DNA of 64,000 nucleotides from Vickermania ingenoplastis (lineage: Eukaryota; Euglenozoa; Kinetoplastea; Trypanosomatida; Trypanosomatidae): the NCBI GenBank assembly GCA_010157825.1, contig VFSE01000175.1, positions 906,001-970,000 of the forward strand, in the 5' to 3' direction. This document shows, in pieces, positions 50,401 to 59,796 of the stretch (position 1 is its first letter; each line of letters starts with the position of its first letter). The position numbers were made by a program, and so were the translations under genes. The notes beneath the pieces were generated by a model that had not been told where the DNA came from, made no database searches, and saw only the letters and a program-made list of their open reading frames with translations.

Positions 50401-51717
50401 TTACTGATCTTCAGTGGTTTTACTGTTCTCCGGCGGACGTTCCCCGGTCGATTCAGCCCCGGGGTTCCAGTGGGCCGGATAGGGAACCGCACTCATCGGA
50501 TTAAACACCGACGAGCCAAATGGCAGAGCAACAGGCGCGAAGGGTGGGGGGGCGTAGCCAAAAGAGGGGTAGGGTATCATCGCCCCATAAGGCACAACAG
50601 GGTAGGGCATCCCAGAATAGGGTAGAAGTCCATGGCCCAGGAACGGGTGAAGGGGCACGGCGGTACCCGGCGCCACCCACTGGGCCACGGCCGGAGCCGT
50701 AGGCGCAGCACTTGTTATTGGAATAGGGCTCTGTAGAAGGTGCGGGGGGATGTTCTGCGAGGATGGGCAGAAGGACACGGGCCAGGGGTATGACGGGAGC
50801 ATGAAGGCTACCCCAGGGGCACCAGTGTCAACGCACGGCACACTTGGAAGTTCCACAGCACCCGTCACTGCAGGCCATTCGGAGCGCTGTGTTGGTTCTG
50901 GTTCCTGGGCGGATGTCGTAGCAGTGGCCGGGGCAGTCTCCTCGAATGGCAGAGAGTGAAGTGTGCGGAACGGGGCAGCAGCAGGTGGTGGTGGTGGTGC
51001 GTGACGGTGAATGCGGCGGTCATCATCGCTGTCGTCACTCTTGTATAACATGAAATCGGATAGAATGGAAGCGTTTTCATCCTGTGTAGCACTTCGAATA
51101 GGTGAAATAGTTATTTCCTTTGATGAAGGAGCGCTGACAGACCCCATGCCTTCATGCACTTCTGGGGGGTCCTGAGGGCCGCGCCGGGTGTGAGCACATG
51201 GAGTGAGGCCCTCCGAAGCTGTGCAGTTCACGGCGCTTTCAGAATTTTTTTCGGATGGAGTGCTGGAACTTATAGTGATATTTTCCTGGCTCTTCTCATG
51301 AAAATAAAGGCATCTTGAGCCGAAACCGCATGTACCGCGCATGAGGAATTGCTTGCATAGTTTCTTGTTGGAATTCACCTGCTTAAATCCCCTGCTGGGT
51401 GGCGCCGTCATCTTTTGAGGAGAGGGGCTCCGCCTGTGAGAGCGCCTGGTGGACACGTCTATATCGGGTTTCTTCGGTGAGGGGCTTTTTATCGCCTCGG
51501 TAGTGGGGACGTTGAGCGGTCGCTGCATGATGGTTGTGAGCGGTCCGCGAGAAGCTGGTTTATTGGTGTGTGGTGAGGAGGGTGGCTTTCCTAAGCCTAA
51601 AGTGGGAATTCTGTTTTCTTTGCCACGATCTACACTTTCTGTGGGGTCGTGATATTTTTCGTTCTGTAGACGTCTGAATTGTTTTCTGAGGTTCTGAGTA
51701 TCAGTAATAGCAGCCAT
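50401..51717 (-). CDS. CCCH zinc-finger RNA-binding protein
   Basis: A 438-residue protein with one C-x8-C-x5-C-x3-H finger: C121, C130, C136, H140 within CKQFLMRGTCGFGSRCLYFH. The rest is disordered. The C-terminal half is very rich in Pro, Ala and Tyr with repeats such as GYAPPPFAPVALPFG. Single-finger CCCH proteins in trypanosomatids bind mRNA 3' UTRs and control stability or translation during differentiation. No closer orthologue is recognised. ATG start. Confidence 0.85.
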   Translation of the reverse strand: MAAITDTQNLRKQFRRLQNEKYHDPTESVDRGKENRIPTLGLGKPPSSPHTNKPASRGPLTTIMQRPLNVPTTEAIKSPSPKKPDIDVSTRRSHRRSPSPQKMTAPPSRGFKQVNSNKKLCKQFLMRGTCGFGSRCLYFHEKSQENITISSSTPSEKNSESAVNCTASEGLTPCAHTRRGPQDPPEVHEGMGSVSAPSSKEITISPIRSATQDENASILSDFMLYKSDDSDDDRRIHRHAPPPPPAAAPFRTLHSLPFEETAPATATTSAQEPEPTQRSEWPAVTGAVELPSVPCVDTGAPGVAFMLPSYPWPVSFCPSSQNIPPHLLQSPIPITSAAPTAPAVAQWVAPGTAVPLHPFLGHGLLPYSGMPYPVVPYGAMIPYPSFGYAPPPFAPVALPFGSSVFNPMSAVPYPAHWNPGAESTGERPPENSKTTEDQ

Positions 51718-52222
51718 TTCGAAGAGTTGGAAGAAGAAGTGTGAAAAGGATGCAGCAGCCGCTTCAACTCCACAAGATTCTGTCTAGATAAAAAGAATAC
51801 TGTCAACAAAAGTAGTAAATAACAATTAAAAAACTGTTAGGATATAATAAAACAGAATGAAAATAGAAAAGCTTACCACTCACTATTTACAGTAAAGTAC
51901 AACGAAATAATATACAGAAAAGAGAGGCAATAAGGATGCATCAACAGGCTTTAAGCATCAGAAAGCGTGACAAACGACAGTGAAACACGATGTTTAAAAA
52001 AAAATGGGTTAGGCTTTGAATAAATTGGATTCACCCAGTGTGAGAGTGAAGCGTTCTACTGATCTAGTCTCCTGTTCCAATAGGAAATTGAGTTCAGCGT
52101 TCCGTTGCGCACAAATTTTAACCCTAACACAAATTTTCTTGGTTCGCCGTTGTTTTTTTTTTTTTTTCGAGAGGCTTAGCAGACACATTGATAGGAGACA
52201 CACGGCAAGGTGCTGGTATGAT
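51718..52222. other. Intergenic region upstream of the zinc-finger gene
   Basis: No gene seen. Purine tract on the + strand at 51723-51749. The rest is AT-rich and by position mainly 3' UTR of the TMEM230-like gene. Confidence 0.5.
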
Positions 52223-52687
52223 TTAGGGAAAGATGGAAAGGGTGTACCCCTTACAGCAGCACAGATACTTGTAAATCACGAAGAGTGAGTAGTAACCAGG
52301 CAGTATGGGTAAGGCAGACACGCCCATCATGGACCACCCTCGACCGCGGTCCGCTGTGTACAGCGCGAAATAGAGCCCGATGAGAGCAAGTGTGGTCCCA
52401 AATGCGGTCAAGAAGAATGCCAAACAAAGTGTGTGCCAGGACTCCCAGTAGAGCCTCTCCACCCTGAGCCTGGAGCGGTGCGGATTCGTTGGATTCAACC
52501 AGGTGAAAAAACTTGCCCCTCTGTATTTCTCTGCATAGAAAATCTTCTTTTCCTGCTGTGTTTCCGGGCTGTCTCCCCTCTTTCGAGTCCCACGCACGCC
52601 ATGGCTATCGACGGCTGACCGCGGGTCCATGTACTGCCACTCCCCCACGAAGTCAAAAGGAACTTCAGAAGGTTGTGCTGCAGTCAT
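52223..52687 (-). CDS. TMEM230/TMEM134-family membrane protein
   Basis: A 154-residue protein. Two membrane helices near the C-terminus (LCLAFFLTAFGTTLALIGLYFALYT and MMGVSALPILPGYYSLFVIYKYL) are joined by a short DRGRGWS loop. This matches the TMEM230/134 (DUF872) pattern ADRG-W-x-G-x-L-x-x-LPG-x-Y-x-x-x-x-x-Y-x-x-x-x-GY ending in a short I-P tail (TLSIFP). Animal TMEM230 is on endosomes and Golgi vesicles and links to Rab and retromer traffic. ATG at 52687 is used; a TTG eight codons upstream also opens the frame. Confidence 0.8.
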   Translation of the reverse strand: MTAAQPSEVPFDFVGEWQYMDPRSAVDSHGVRGTRKRGDSPETQQEKKIFYAEKYRGASFFTWLNPTNPHRSRLRVERLYWESWHTLCLAFFLTAFGTTLALIGLYFALYTADRGRGWSMMGVSALPILPGYYSLFVIYKYLCCCKGYTLSIFP

Positions 52688-52909
52688 CCCCCCCGCGTTC
52701 TCCACCTGCAATCGACCTTCCCTGTGTCTAGTACCAATTAAACCGAGAATGTCAAACGTTTACCCAGACAAAGAAGAAAGTACTGTCAATCTCAAACAAG
52801 CTCACATGAAGAAATGCTTCATATAACCTCAATTAAACGGATGGGTATGTGTCGTGGTAGTTCAGTGGGTATTGTCAATATTACTGAATGCGGTGTGAAC
52901 TGGCGTGTG

Positions 52910-53617
52910 TCACCCTTGGAAATACTGAGGGTAGCCCTGGCGCAGGGAGTCCATTACCCTATCCACGGCAGCTTTGGGATCCCGGGCCATACCCGCTGCA
53001 CGGCTCATGGTCCGAATGAATCGGATGTCCTTCTCTGCTGCTAGGCACGCCCCTACAGCTGCGGCTACCTCCTGCTGCGAGGTCCGGTACCCCTGGAACA
53101 GAACGGGGTACCGCTGATTAACAAATTGGTCGAGAGAGAGGGATGGGGTCAGCTTCAGGGCCTCCGTGTACTCTGCCTCAATCTTCTTCTGCTCGGACCG
53201 GGAGCAGATGGTGCGCAGTAGCAGGTAGTACGCGGAGGTGATCACGGGCAGCTCGTGCCAGCCCATCCCACCCGACGACGCCATCATGGGGCGCATCAGC
53301 AGCAGCGGGAGAAATAGCAGGATCGTGAGGAAGAGGAGAAGGCGAAGCCGTCGCCCGTTGGGCTCCACTGACACAGGTGATCCAAAGCCACCGAAAGGAG
53401 AGGCGGCAGCCCCAACGGTTTCGGTGCTTTCGGGGCGATTTGCGTTGATCTTCTGAGCAAATTTTTCCCGTAAGAGACGCTCCCGCTCCAGGTCTTCACG
53501 GTCTTCGTCTGCGGCGCTGCCGCGGTCAGCGCCAGCACTCATGTGGCGCTGGGCAGACAGTAGCGGTGCCTGTAAGCCGCGGCGCAGCATCAAAGAAGAA
53601 AATGTGCGCCGGAGCAT
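52910..53617 (-). CDS. Mitochondrial single-pass membrane protein, unknown
   Basis: A 235-residue protein. It starts with a clear presequence (MLRRTFSSLMLRRGLQAPLLSAQRHMS), then a helical DREDLERERLLREKFAQK stretch. A membrane segment lies at about 118-135 (LLLFLTILLFLPLLLM). The C-terminal 100 residues are helical (EAEYTEALKLTPSLSLDQFVNQ, ending LRQGYPQYFQG). The frame opens 56 codons earlier at a TTG, but after the probable splice acceptor near 53698 the first ATG is 53617. Conserved-type kinetoplastid inner-membrane protein is the likely class; no family recognised. Confidence 0.7.
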   Translation of the reverse strand: MLRRTFSSLMLRRGLQAPLLSAQRHMSAGADRGSAADEDREDLERERLLREKFAQKINANRPESTETVGAAASPFGGFGSPVSVEPNGRRLRLLLFLTILLFLPLLLMRPMMASSGGMGWHELPVITSAYYLLLRTICSRSEQKKIEAEYTEALKLTPSLSLDQFVNQRYPVLFQGYRTSQQEVAAAVGACLAAEKDIRFIRTMSRAAGMARDPKAAVDRVMDSLRQGYPQYFQG

Positions 53618-53902
53618 CTGTCGACTGGTCTGCCAATAGCGTGGAGCAATGATGATCGTTCTCTCCGCCACTGTCACCGTTGTGTCAACGGTAAATCCTA
53701 AAAGAAAAGAAGAGAGACCGCGGCAGTGCAACATGATCTGGGGTGAAGACGCACAAGACTCAGAGGCGCTTAAAGATGGTCCCAAAATAGAAAGTACAGA
53801 TAGTTAAGTGGTTCTCTTGTTGTTGTTGTTTACTCTTTTTTTTTTATTTTCTTTTTTTGCTTGTTTGTTTGTTTGTGTTTGTCTTCTTGCAGTATTCTGT
53901 AG

Positions 53903-54520
53903 CTAGTACAGCGCGCCGTAACTAGATAGCTTTCGGATGTGCATGCGGACTTTCACGCGTTTGTTATCATAAACTTCTCGATCGATGCCTAGCTCCTCCG
54001 CCCCGGGAAGGTACAACCAGCACCAGTTATGTCCTAATTCTTGAATCCCCGTTCTACGATCCTTCTCGCGGAGCTCAATCAGCCGTGGATCGACCCGAAC
54101 CTTGTACTGCTCCCACAGTTTCTGTGCCACGTCCCGCTTTCGAAGTGGACAGTTGAGGAGCCATCCTTGCCCCCAGGACTGCCTCCCAAACAGCAGATAG
54201 CCAGTGTTCACGCGCCAATAGACGTCGAGCCACTGCCTCTTTCTAGATGCGAAGTCAAGGAATTCCTTGTTGCGTTCTACGTAACGGTCAAATGCGTTGG
54301 TGTCCGGGTTAAAACACCACACGCCCTGCCGCGAGGCTTCGCTGGGCACGACACCACTGCCTTCCTCCAAGTACTTGGAGGCAACTTCGCGCTTGATAAG
54401 CCGCTCTTCACCTGCGAATCCACCATTGGGGCCCAGAATGGTACGAGTAAAAATGAGAGGTAGATACTCCAACTGCAGCTCGGGGGCCATCTCACGCAGA
54501 AAACGCGAGAGGCGCAGCAT
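53903..54520 (-). CDS. Probable mitoribosomal protein bL9m
   Basis: A 205-residue protein. Residues about 18-60 (LEYLPLIFTRTILGPNGGFAGEERLIKREVASKYLEEGSGVVPSEAS) follow the bacterial L9 N-terminal pattern (hydrophobic strand, then x-x-x-G-x-x-G-x-x-x-E-x-x-x-G-Y-A-x-x-x-L-x-x-x-G-x-A). The rest is basic and Trp/Tyr-rich, as in diverged kinetoplastid mitoribosomal proteins, for example RQWLDVYWRVNTGYLLFGRQSWGQGW. The family assignment is based on one short block. ATG start. Confidence 0.55.
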   Translation of the reverse strand: MLRLSRFLREMAPELQLEYLPLIFTRTILGPNGGFAGEERLIKREVASKYLEEGSGVVPSEASRQGVWCFNPDTNAFDRYVERNKEFLDFASRKRQWLDVYWRVNTGYLLFGRQSWGQGWLLNCPLRKRDVAQKLWEQYKVRVDPRLIELREKDRRTGIQELGHNWCWLYLPGAEELGIDREVYDNKRVKVRMHIRKLSSYGALY

Positions 54521-54847
54521 CTCGGTGATCTGCTATCTGGCCCTTGTTCCCTTGTCTTTCGCACAAGCATTTCAAAAAAAAAAGGAAAAAGAAGTATATA
54601 CACACCTCAAGAAGACGAGGAAACCCATGTGCACTAAGTTACTCGGTATTCTGGGTGCTCCAAGAGGAAAGTCAAGAGAAATCATGGTGGCAACAAAAGC
54701 TTGTTATAGGGGGTCGCCATAGGGGGCGGTGTCTTTCCGTTTTTCTGGTTCTTTTAAATTATTGATGTTGTTTCTATTTTCGTTAAATTCTATTCGAAAA
54801 AGCGAATCACGAGCTGTGAAGAGTGTGATCCCGGCAGCATCCGGCTC
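54521..54847. other. Intergenic region
   Basis: No gene seen. Purine tract at 54572-54593 on the + strand upstream of the bL9m-like gene. Confidence 0.5.
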
Positions 54848-56509
54848 TCACTGAAACAGGGATTTACCGTTGAGAAGAAAGTTGGATGGGGACGTACTGT
54901 TCTCCCTCTTCGGAGTGACGCCAGTGTAGTCACAAATAATTGCCTCCGTCGTAATCATGAGGCCAGCAACAGACGCAGCATCCACCACGCAGGAACGCAC
55001 CACCTTCACAGGGTCAATGATACCACAGTCGAACATGTTCACATACTGCCCTTTTTGGGCGTCGTAGCCCATACTGGTGTCCGTGTACTCGAGCACATTC
55101 TCCACCATCACAGCGCCTTCTTCTCCGGCATTCTCACAAATGGTGTACATAGGAAGCCTGAGAGCATCCTGTACGATGTGAAGGCCTCTGCACCAATCCT
55201 CATCCCTTTCTTCAGCACTCTCCAGAAACTCATCAATTCTCTTCGATGCGTGCAGCAGAGCTGAGCCACCACCGGCCACGACGCCTTCGGCAAGAGCGTT
55301 TCGGGCTGCGTTGAGAGCATCCGTCACGCGGTCCTTCGATTCTAATATCTCCAGGGCGGATCTTCCGCCCACGCGAATGACGGCGTACACCCGTTTCAAC
55401 TTGGCGATGCGCTGCCTCATTCTCTCCCGCTCCTCCTCCGTGATCAGACGCTCCAGCCGGTTGCACAAGAAGCGCACACGAGAGGTGACATCCGCGGTTC
55501 CGCTGATGGTGGTGCTGTCCAGCGTTTGGGAAGCAAATGCGGCAGTGCCCAAAAGAGACGCGACACTGCTCACCATGTTCACTGCCTCGACCTTCTGCAC
55601 GGCGCTATTGCAGGATACCGCCAGGTCTTCTAGCTCCTCAACGGAGAGCTCGTCAGCGGCCAGTAAACCGCAGGAGACGATCTTCTCAGTGTGGTTGGCC
55701 GTGATGATTGCCATAACTTCCTCTGAGAAGGAAGGTGACACCAAAAAGAGCGGGCGGCCCTGCGCCTTGGCGTGCTCCAGCAGACGGATAGCGGCCGAAA
55801 CGGAGTCGAAGGGCTGAGCGGTCACAAACACGAGGACATTATCGAGGCGGCACTCCAATAGTTCATGGTCCGTGACAAGGTTACTGCTGGTGAAGCCCTT
55901 CTCCATGCTCCAGCCGTCGTAGCGTGTCCAGTCCGTGAGTGTGGTGCTGCCGCTGGTCACGGTGATGAATCCCTCACTGCCCACCGCCTGGACCGCCGCG
56001 GCGATGAGGCGGCCGAGGTTGCGCTCCCCGTTAGCGCTGATCGTCGCGACGTTCTCGAGCATGGGCAGGTCACTCACAGGGCGTGTCTGCTCCCGCAGGC
56101 TTTCGAGCACCAGTTCCACCGCTGCGTCGATGCCTCGCTTCAGGTCCATGGGGTTCGCGCCAGTGGAGACACTCTTGTAGCCTTGCAGAAAGAAGTTCGA
56201 GGCAAGGATTGTGGCCGTTGTGGTACCGTCGCCGGCCACATCGTTCGTCTTACCCGCAACCTGCCGAATAAGCCGCGCGCCAATGTCCTCAAATTGGTCA
56301 TGGAATTCAATCGAGCGGGCGACGGTGACGCCATCCTTGGTGATCTGCGGCTCACCGCTTGGCAGTCGGATGATCACATTGCGCCCCTTCGGACCGAGGG
56401 TGACGCCGACAGCGGAGGCGATGCTGTCGATGCCTTCCAGCATGAGCTGACGAGCATCCCCGCCAAGCTCGATGGTTTTGCCACTGCGAAAAGGAAGACT
56501 GCGCAACAT
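54848..56509 (-). CDS. Divergent mitochondrial chaperonin HSP60 paralogue
   Basis: A 553-residue group I chaperonin subunit. Motifs: VTLGPKGRNV, ITKDGVTVARSIEF, and the ATPase loop NDVAGDGTTTATIL. The apical domain starts near SANGERNLGRLIA, and ALAEGVVAGGGSALLHA with the distal VVDAASVAGLMITTEAII close it. It lacks the terminal GGM repeats and has several replaced apical residues, with an N-terminus too short for a long presequence (MLRSLPFRSGK). Kinetoplastids keep several diverged CPN60 genes beside the main HSP60, and this is likely one of them. ATG start. Confidence 0.9.
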   Translation of the reverse strand: MLRSLPFRSGKTIELGGDARQLMLEGIDSIASAVGVTLGPKGRNVIIRLPSGEPQITKDGVTVARSIEFHDQFEDIGARLIRQVAGKTNDVAGDGTTTATILASNFFLQGYKSVSTGANPMDLKRGIDAAVELVLESLREQTRPVSDLPMLENVATISANGERNLGRLIAAAVQAVGSEGFITVTSGSTTLTDWTRYDGWSMEKGFTSSNLVTDHELLECRLDNVLVFVTAQPFDSVSAAIRLLEHAKAQGRPLFLVSPSFSEEVMAIITANHTEKIVSCGLLAADELSVEELEDLAVSCNSAVQKVEAVNMVSSVASLLGTAAFASQTLDSTTISGTADVTSRVRFLCNRLERLITEEERERMRQRIAKLKRVYAVIRVGGRSALEILESKDRVTDALNAARNALAEGVVAGGGSALLHASKRIDEFLESAEERDEDWCRGLHIVQDALRLPMYTICENAGEEGAVMVENVLEYTDTSMGYDAQKGQYVNMFDCGIIDPVKVVRSCVVDAASVAGLMITTEAIICDYTGVTPKRENSTSPSNFLLNGKSLFQ

Positions 56510-57007
56510 TACGGCAAACTATTTTGTGTGGTCGTTGTAAGGCAAAGCAAGAAGGCGAGAGGTGAAGAAGAAAACGCAGTAAATCTCAATTAAAATAGCA
56601 ATACACTTTGGCCGCACTTGGGCGATCCGATAAAAAACATAATCTGTTCCGCAACGGAGTCTATTGATATTTTTCGACAAGTATCTGTTGTTTGTTGTAC
56701 AGACGATCTCTTGAAGAAAACAGTAAACAAGCGAAGGCCGCACCGCAGCCTCCTGTACTCATTGTCTTCGGGTGTTCTATGACTCCATTATCAAATGAAC
56801 GGAATTCTATATGGCATATTAGTATACACTGTGATTGTGAATGGTGGGCACGCCATCTAAAAACCTTGCAATATCTCCCAGTGGCCTGTTGTACGTGTGA
56901 ACGCATGAGGCGGGTAGCATAGACTCCCGCGTCCACAAGCATCCCAGTGAAACGAGGAAAAGAACAACATCAATAATAAAGAGAGAAAAAAATCCACAGC
57001 TTGCATG
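56510..57007. other. Intergenic region upstream of the HSP60-like gene
   Basis: No gene seen. Purine tract at 56543-56575 on the + strand is the likely trans-splice signal. The remainder has no feature I can support. Confidence 0.5.
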
Positions 57008-59362
57008 CTATCTCGACGCAATTTTTTGAAGCACCGCACGTTGTCCGGCGAGATCCACCTGAAATCGTGAAGCCGCCGCAACACTAGGGTATTGGACAGC
57101 AGTAGTGTCTTCGGCAGCAACTACAGAGTTGGCGATGCGTGGGACCTCCTTTGCCGCACGCTCTTCAATAAGCTGGCGCCGGAGTCGTTCCTGTGTGGCG
57201 CCTGCGTCTTCAGCGCGCTGCCGAATGGATTCAAACTGGCGCAGTAGCTCCTCCTTCTCAGTGTCGAACTGAGCGCGTTCGCTGCGCAGTGCTTCGCGTT
57301 CCTTCGCGACGTCGTCGAGCAAACGTTTCTGCTCCATTTTCATCTGCTGGATGGCCAGCCGATTCTCCTCCATGGACTCCAGCTTCATACGGTACTCCTC
57401 CTCCCGTGCGTGAAGAGACTGCAGCAGACCCGACTCCTCGCGGTTCTGCCGCTCCCGGGCTGCACTTGCCTCAAGCCGCTCCTTCGCAATGCTGGCCCGC
57501 TCGACATGGATCTCGTTCATCATTTCCATCTTTCGGGCCAGAAACTCCTCGTGCTGTTGCTCCACCACCTTCCTGTCGTGCGCCACCTCGGACAGCATCA
57601 TCTTGCGGTCCTTCTCCACCTGCTGCCGAAGGGTTTCCTGCCGCGAGAAGGCCTCCTGAAACAGTCGTCGGTCCTCCTCGGCATTCCGAGCGAAGTTGCT
57701 CACCGCCATCTCGAACTTTGCTGTGAGGGCAGCGACGCGGCAGCGCTCTTTCTCGAGGTCCTCCTTAGATTTCTTCACATCTTCCATGAGCATATCCAGG
57801 ACAGCCTTCCGCTCGTCCAGGTCCCGCTCTTTGCTGCTCACCGTCTCCAGTCGCTCTTGCGTCAGCTTCTCATGCAGACGCTGCGAGGCCTCCACCTCGT
57901 CGTGAATATGCGCTGTGAGCTTCTCCAGTCTGCTAGCGTTGCCGACGTGGCTTTCCACGACGGCCAGATGGTGAGCGTGCTGCTGCTGTTGTTGCTGCAT
58001 CACTGCCTCGTGGCGCTTCTCCATCATCGCGATTTCAGCCTTGTGCAGGTCTTCCGCGTGGGTCCTGTCCAGTTCCATCTGTCGCCGCAGCTCGTCCGTC
58101 TGAGAGCGGAAATGGCTGCGCATCTCCTCCAGCTGTGTCTGCAGTATCACGCTGTCTCGCTGGCGCAGCTCTTCCTCCGACTTGGCTCGTCGCTCCTTCT
58201 CGAGGCGCTCCAGGTTTTCGTGGAGTTCCCGCTCATTCCGTAGCCGTGTAGCACGCTCTTCGAGGTCTCTCTTGAGTCGGTCCTCCCGTTCCGCCTCGTC
58301 CTGCTGCAGCCGGGTCTCGACCAGGTTCCTAAAGCGCTCCTCCCGCTGCTCAATCGCACTCCAGAACTTCTCCTCCCTCGCCCCGCGCTCCTGCAGCTCC
58401 TTATGCAGCTTCTCCGCTCTCTCCGCTTCCTCACGCCGGTCTTTCATCTCCCGCTCTTTGCGATAACGCTCGTCCTTTATGAGGCGCTCCTTCTCCGCTG
58501 CCACCACGGACAAATTGAGCTCGTGGAACACCTCACGAACATCCTGCGCCAGGCGTTGAAACAGGGCGTGCGCAGCACTCTCCTCCTCTGCCCGCTTTAG
58601 GTGAACCGCACGCTCCCTCTCGCGGCGGCGGCGGCGCTGCAGCTCCATCGCCCGAGCATCCAGCGGAACGCCGTCGTCTCCCTCGGGAGGCAACGGCTTC
58701 TCCGGCGGCGCCTGCGCGGCGAGCTCGTCCTGCTTGGCCTTTAGCTGCTGAATCTCCCGCTCTAGGGCAGCCTGACGCTCGCGGTTGGCCAGCTCTCGCT
58801 CCTGTTGCTCCAACTTGAGCTGGCGGACGAGAAGCATCTGATTCTCCCGCTCAGCCTGGAGGCGCCGCTCCAGCTCCTCCTTCATCTCGTCACGCTCCTT
58901 GTCGGCATCCTTGGACGGCGGTGTCGCACTACGCCGAGCCTTTGCACTGCGGTGACTGGAATGCGCCGATGAGATGTAGTCATCGCTGCCTACCGCTGGC
59001 TCATCCTCAAAATCATCGTCATAGTTGTAGCTGTAGTCGTCTGTATGCTGAACGGTGCTCGGCGTTGAGGGGCGTCGCGACGGGGACGACGCTGCAGAGA
59101 GCGCGGAACTTGAGGTGGATTTCTTTTTCATCGTGGCTTCTATGGATTGCTCCTTCTCCTTCTCCTTCTCTTTCTTCAGTTTCTTGGACCCCTTCTTCTT
59201 TTCCTTTTTCTTTTTCTCCACGGGTGGCTCCTCGTACTCTAGCGCCTCCTCGCTGAACGCGTCACCGCCGAAGTTGTCGTCATCCAGATCGTACCCAGCG
59301 TCGAAGGAGAACGGCTTACCTGGGGGCCTATTGAGGTTCGGGGCACCGGAGAGCGAGGACAT
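57008..59362 (-). CDS. Long coiled-coil protein, possibly FBF1-like
   Basis: A 784-residue protein. After an acidic start (MSSLSGAPNLNRPPGKPFSFD) come a Lys-rich segment (KKKKEKKKGSKKLKKEK) and a Ser/Tyr/Asp region. From about 180 to the end it is almost one continuous coiled coil rich in Glu, Arg and Gln. Parts such as ERCRVAALTAKFEMAVSNFA and the KEREALRSERAQFDTEKEELL heptads recall Fas-binding factor 1, a transition-fibre protein at the base of cilia, but long coiled coils give false similarity. Flagellar base or attachment zone is likely. ATG at 59362 is preferred to a TTG 18 codons earlier. Confidence 0.6.
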   Translation of the reverse strand: MSSLSGAPNLNRPPGKPFSFDAGYDLDDDNFGGDAFSEEALEYEEPPVEKKKKEKKKGSKKLKKEKEKEKEQSIEATMKKKSTSSSALSAASSPSRRPSTPSTVQHTDDYSYNYDDDFEDEPAVGSDDYISSAHSSHRSAKARRSATPPSKDADKERDEMKEELERRLQAERENQMLLVRQLKLEQQERELANRERQAALEREIQQLKAKQDELAAQAPPEKPLPPEGDDGVPLDARAMELQRRRRRERERAVHLKRAEEESAAHALFQRLAQDVREVFHELNLSVVAAEKERLIKDERYRKEREMKDRREEAERAEKLHKELQERGAREEKFWSAIEQREERFRNLVETRLQQDEAEREDRLKRDLEERATRLRNERELHENLERLEKERRAKSEEELRQRDSVILQTQLEEMRSHFRSQTDELRRQMELDRTHAEDLHKAEIAMMEKRHEAVMQQQQQQHAHHLAVVESHVGNASRLEKLTAHIHDEVEASQRLHEKLTQERLETVSSKERDLDERKAVLDMLMEDVKKSKEDLEKERCRVAALTAKFEMAVSNFARNAEEDRRLFQEAFSRQETLRQQVEKDRKMMLSEVAHDRKVVEQQHEEFLARKMEMMNEIHVERASIAKERLEASAARERQNREESGLLQSLHAREEEYRMKLESMEENRLAIQQMKMEQKRLLDDVAKEREALRSERAQFDTEKEELLRQFESIRQRAEDAGATQERLRRQLIEERAAKEVPRIANSVVAAEDTTAVQYPSVAAASRFQVDLAGQRAVLQKIASR

Positions 59363-59796
59363 TGTTGAAACAAAACAAAATATACAAACTTTCGCTAAAC
59401 AGATGAGAAGATACAATTTTGTAAGAAGTGAGGAGCAGCAGAAAGACAGTTAAAAGCTCAGTGAGAACGAAAGGGGATCAACAAGAGTCATTAGGGCTCG
59501 CATTTGGACTAATGAAGAGGTTTTTCAAAGGCCAGGGGATCTCCCAGCACAGCGTCGGCTTTCCTTTTTGTTGGAGTCGAGAAACTGAAATAGTTCAGGT
59601 TCCATGGGGTAGGGCCTTGGAAAAGCCTGGGAAAAAGTCGCTCGTTCTGCAGATAATCACGAACAAAAAACAACAACTGACAACCGATGTTGAACAATCG
59701 CGGCGAACTAGCTGAGAGCTGCTTCGAACTCTAGCAAGGTTGAAGAACTCCACAGTGTTGGCAGCGGCGCCGCATTGTTGCGCGCTCGTCAAATGT
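59363..59796. other. Intergenic region
   Basis: No gene seen. Purine-rich at about 59424-59446 on the + strand; probable splice tract of the coiled-coil gene. Confidence 0.45.
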
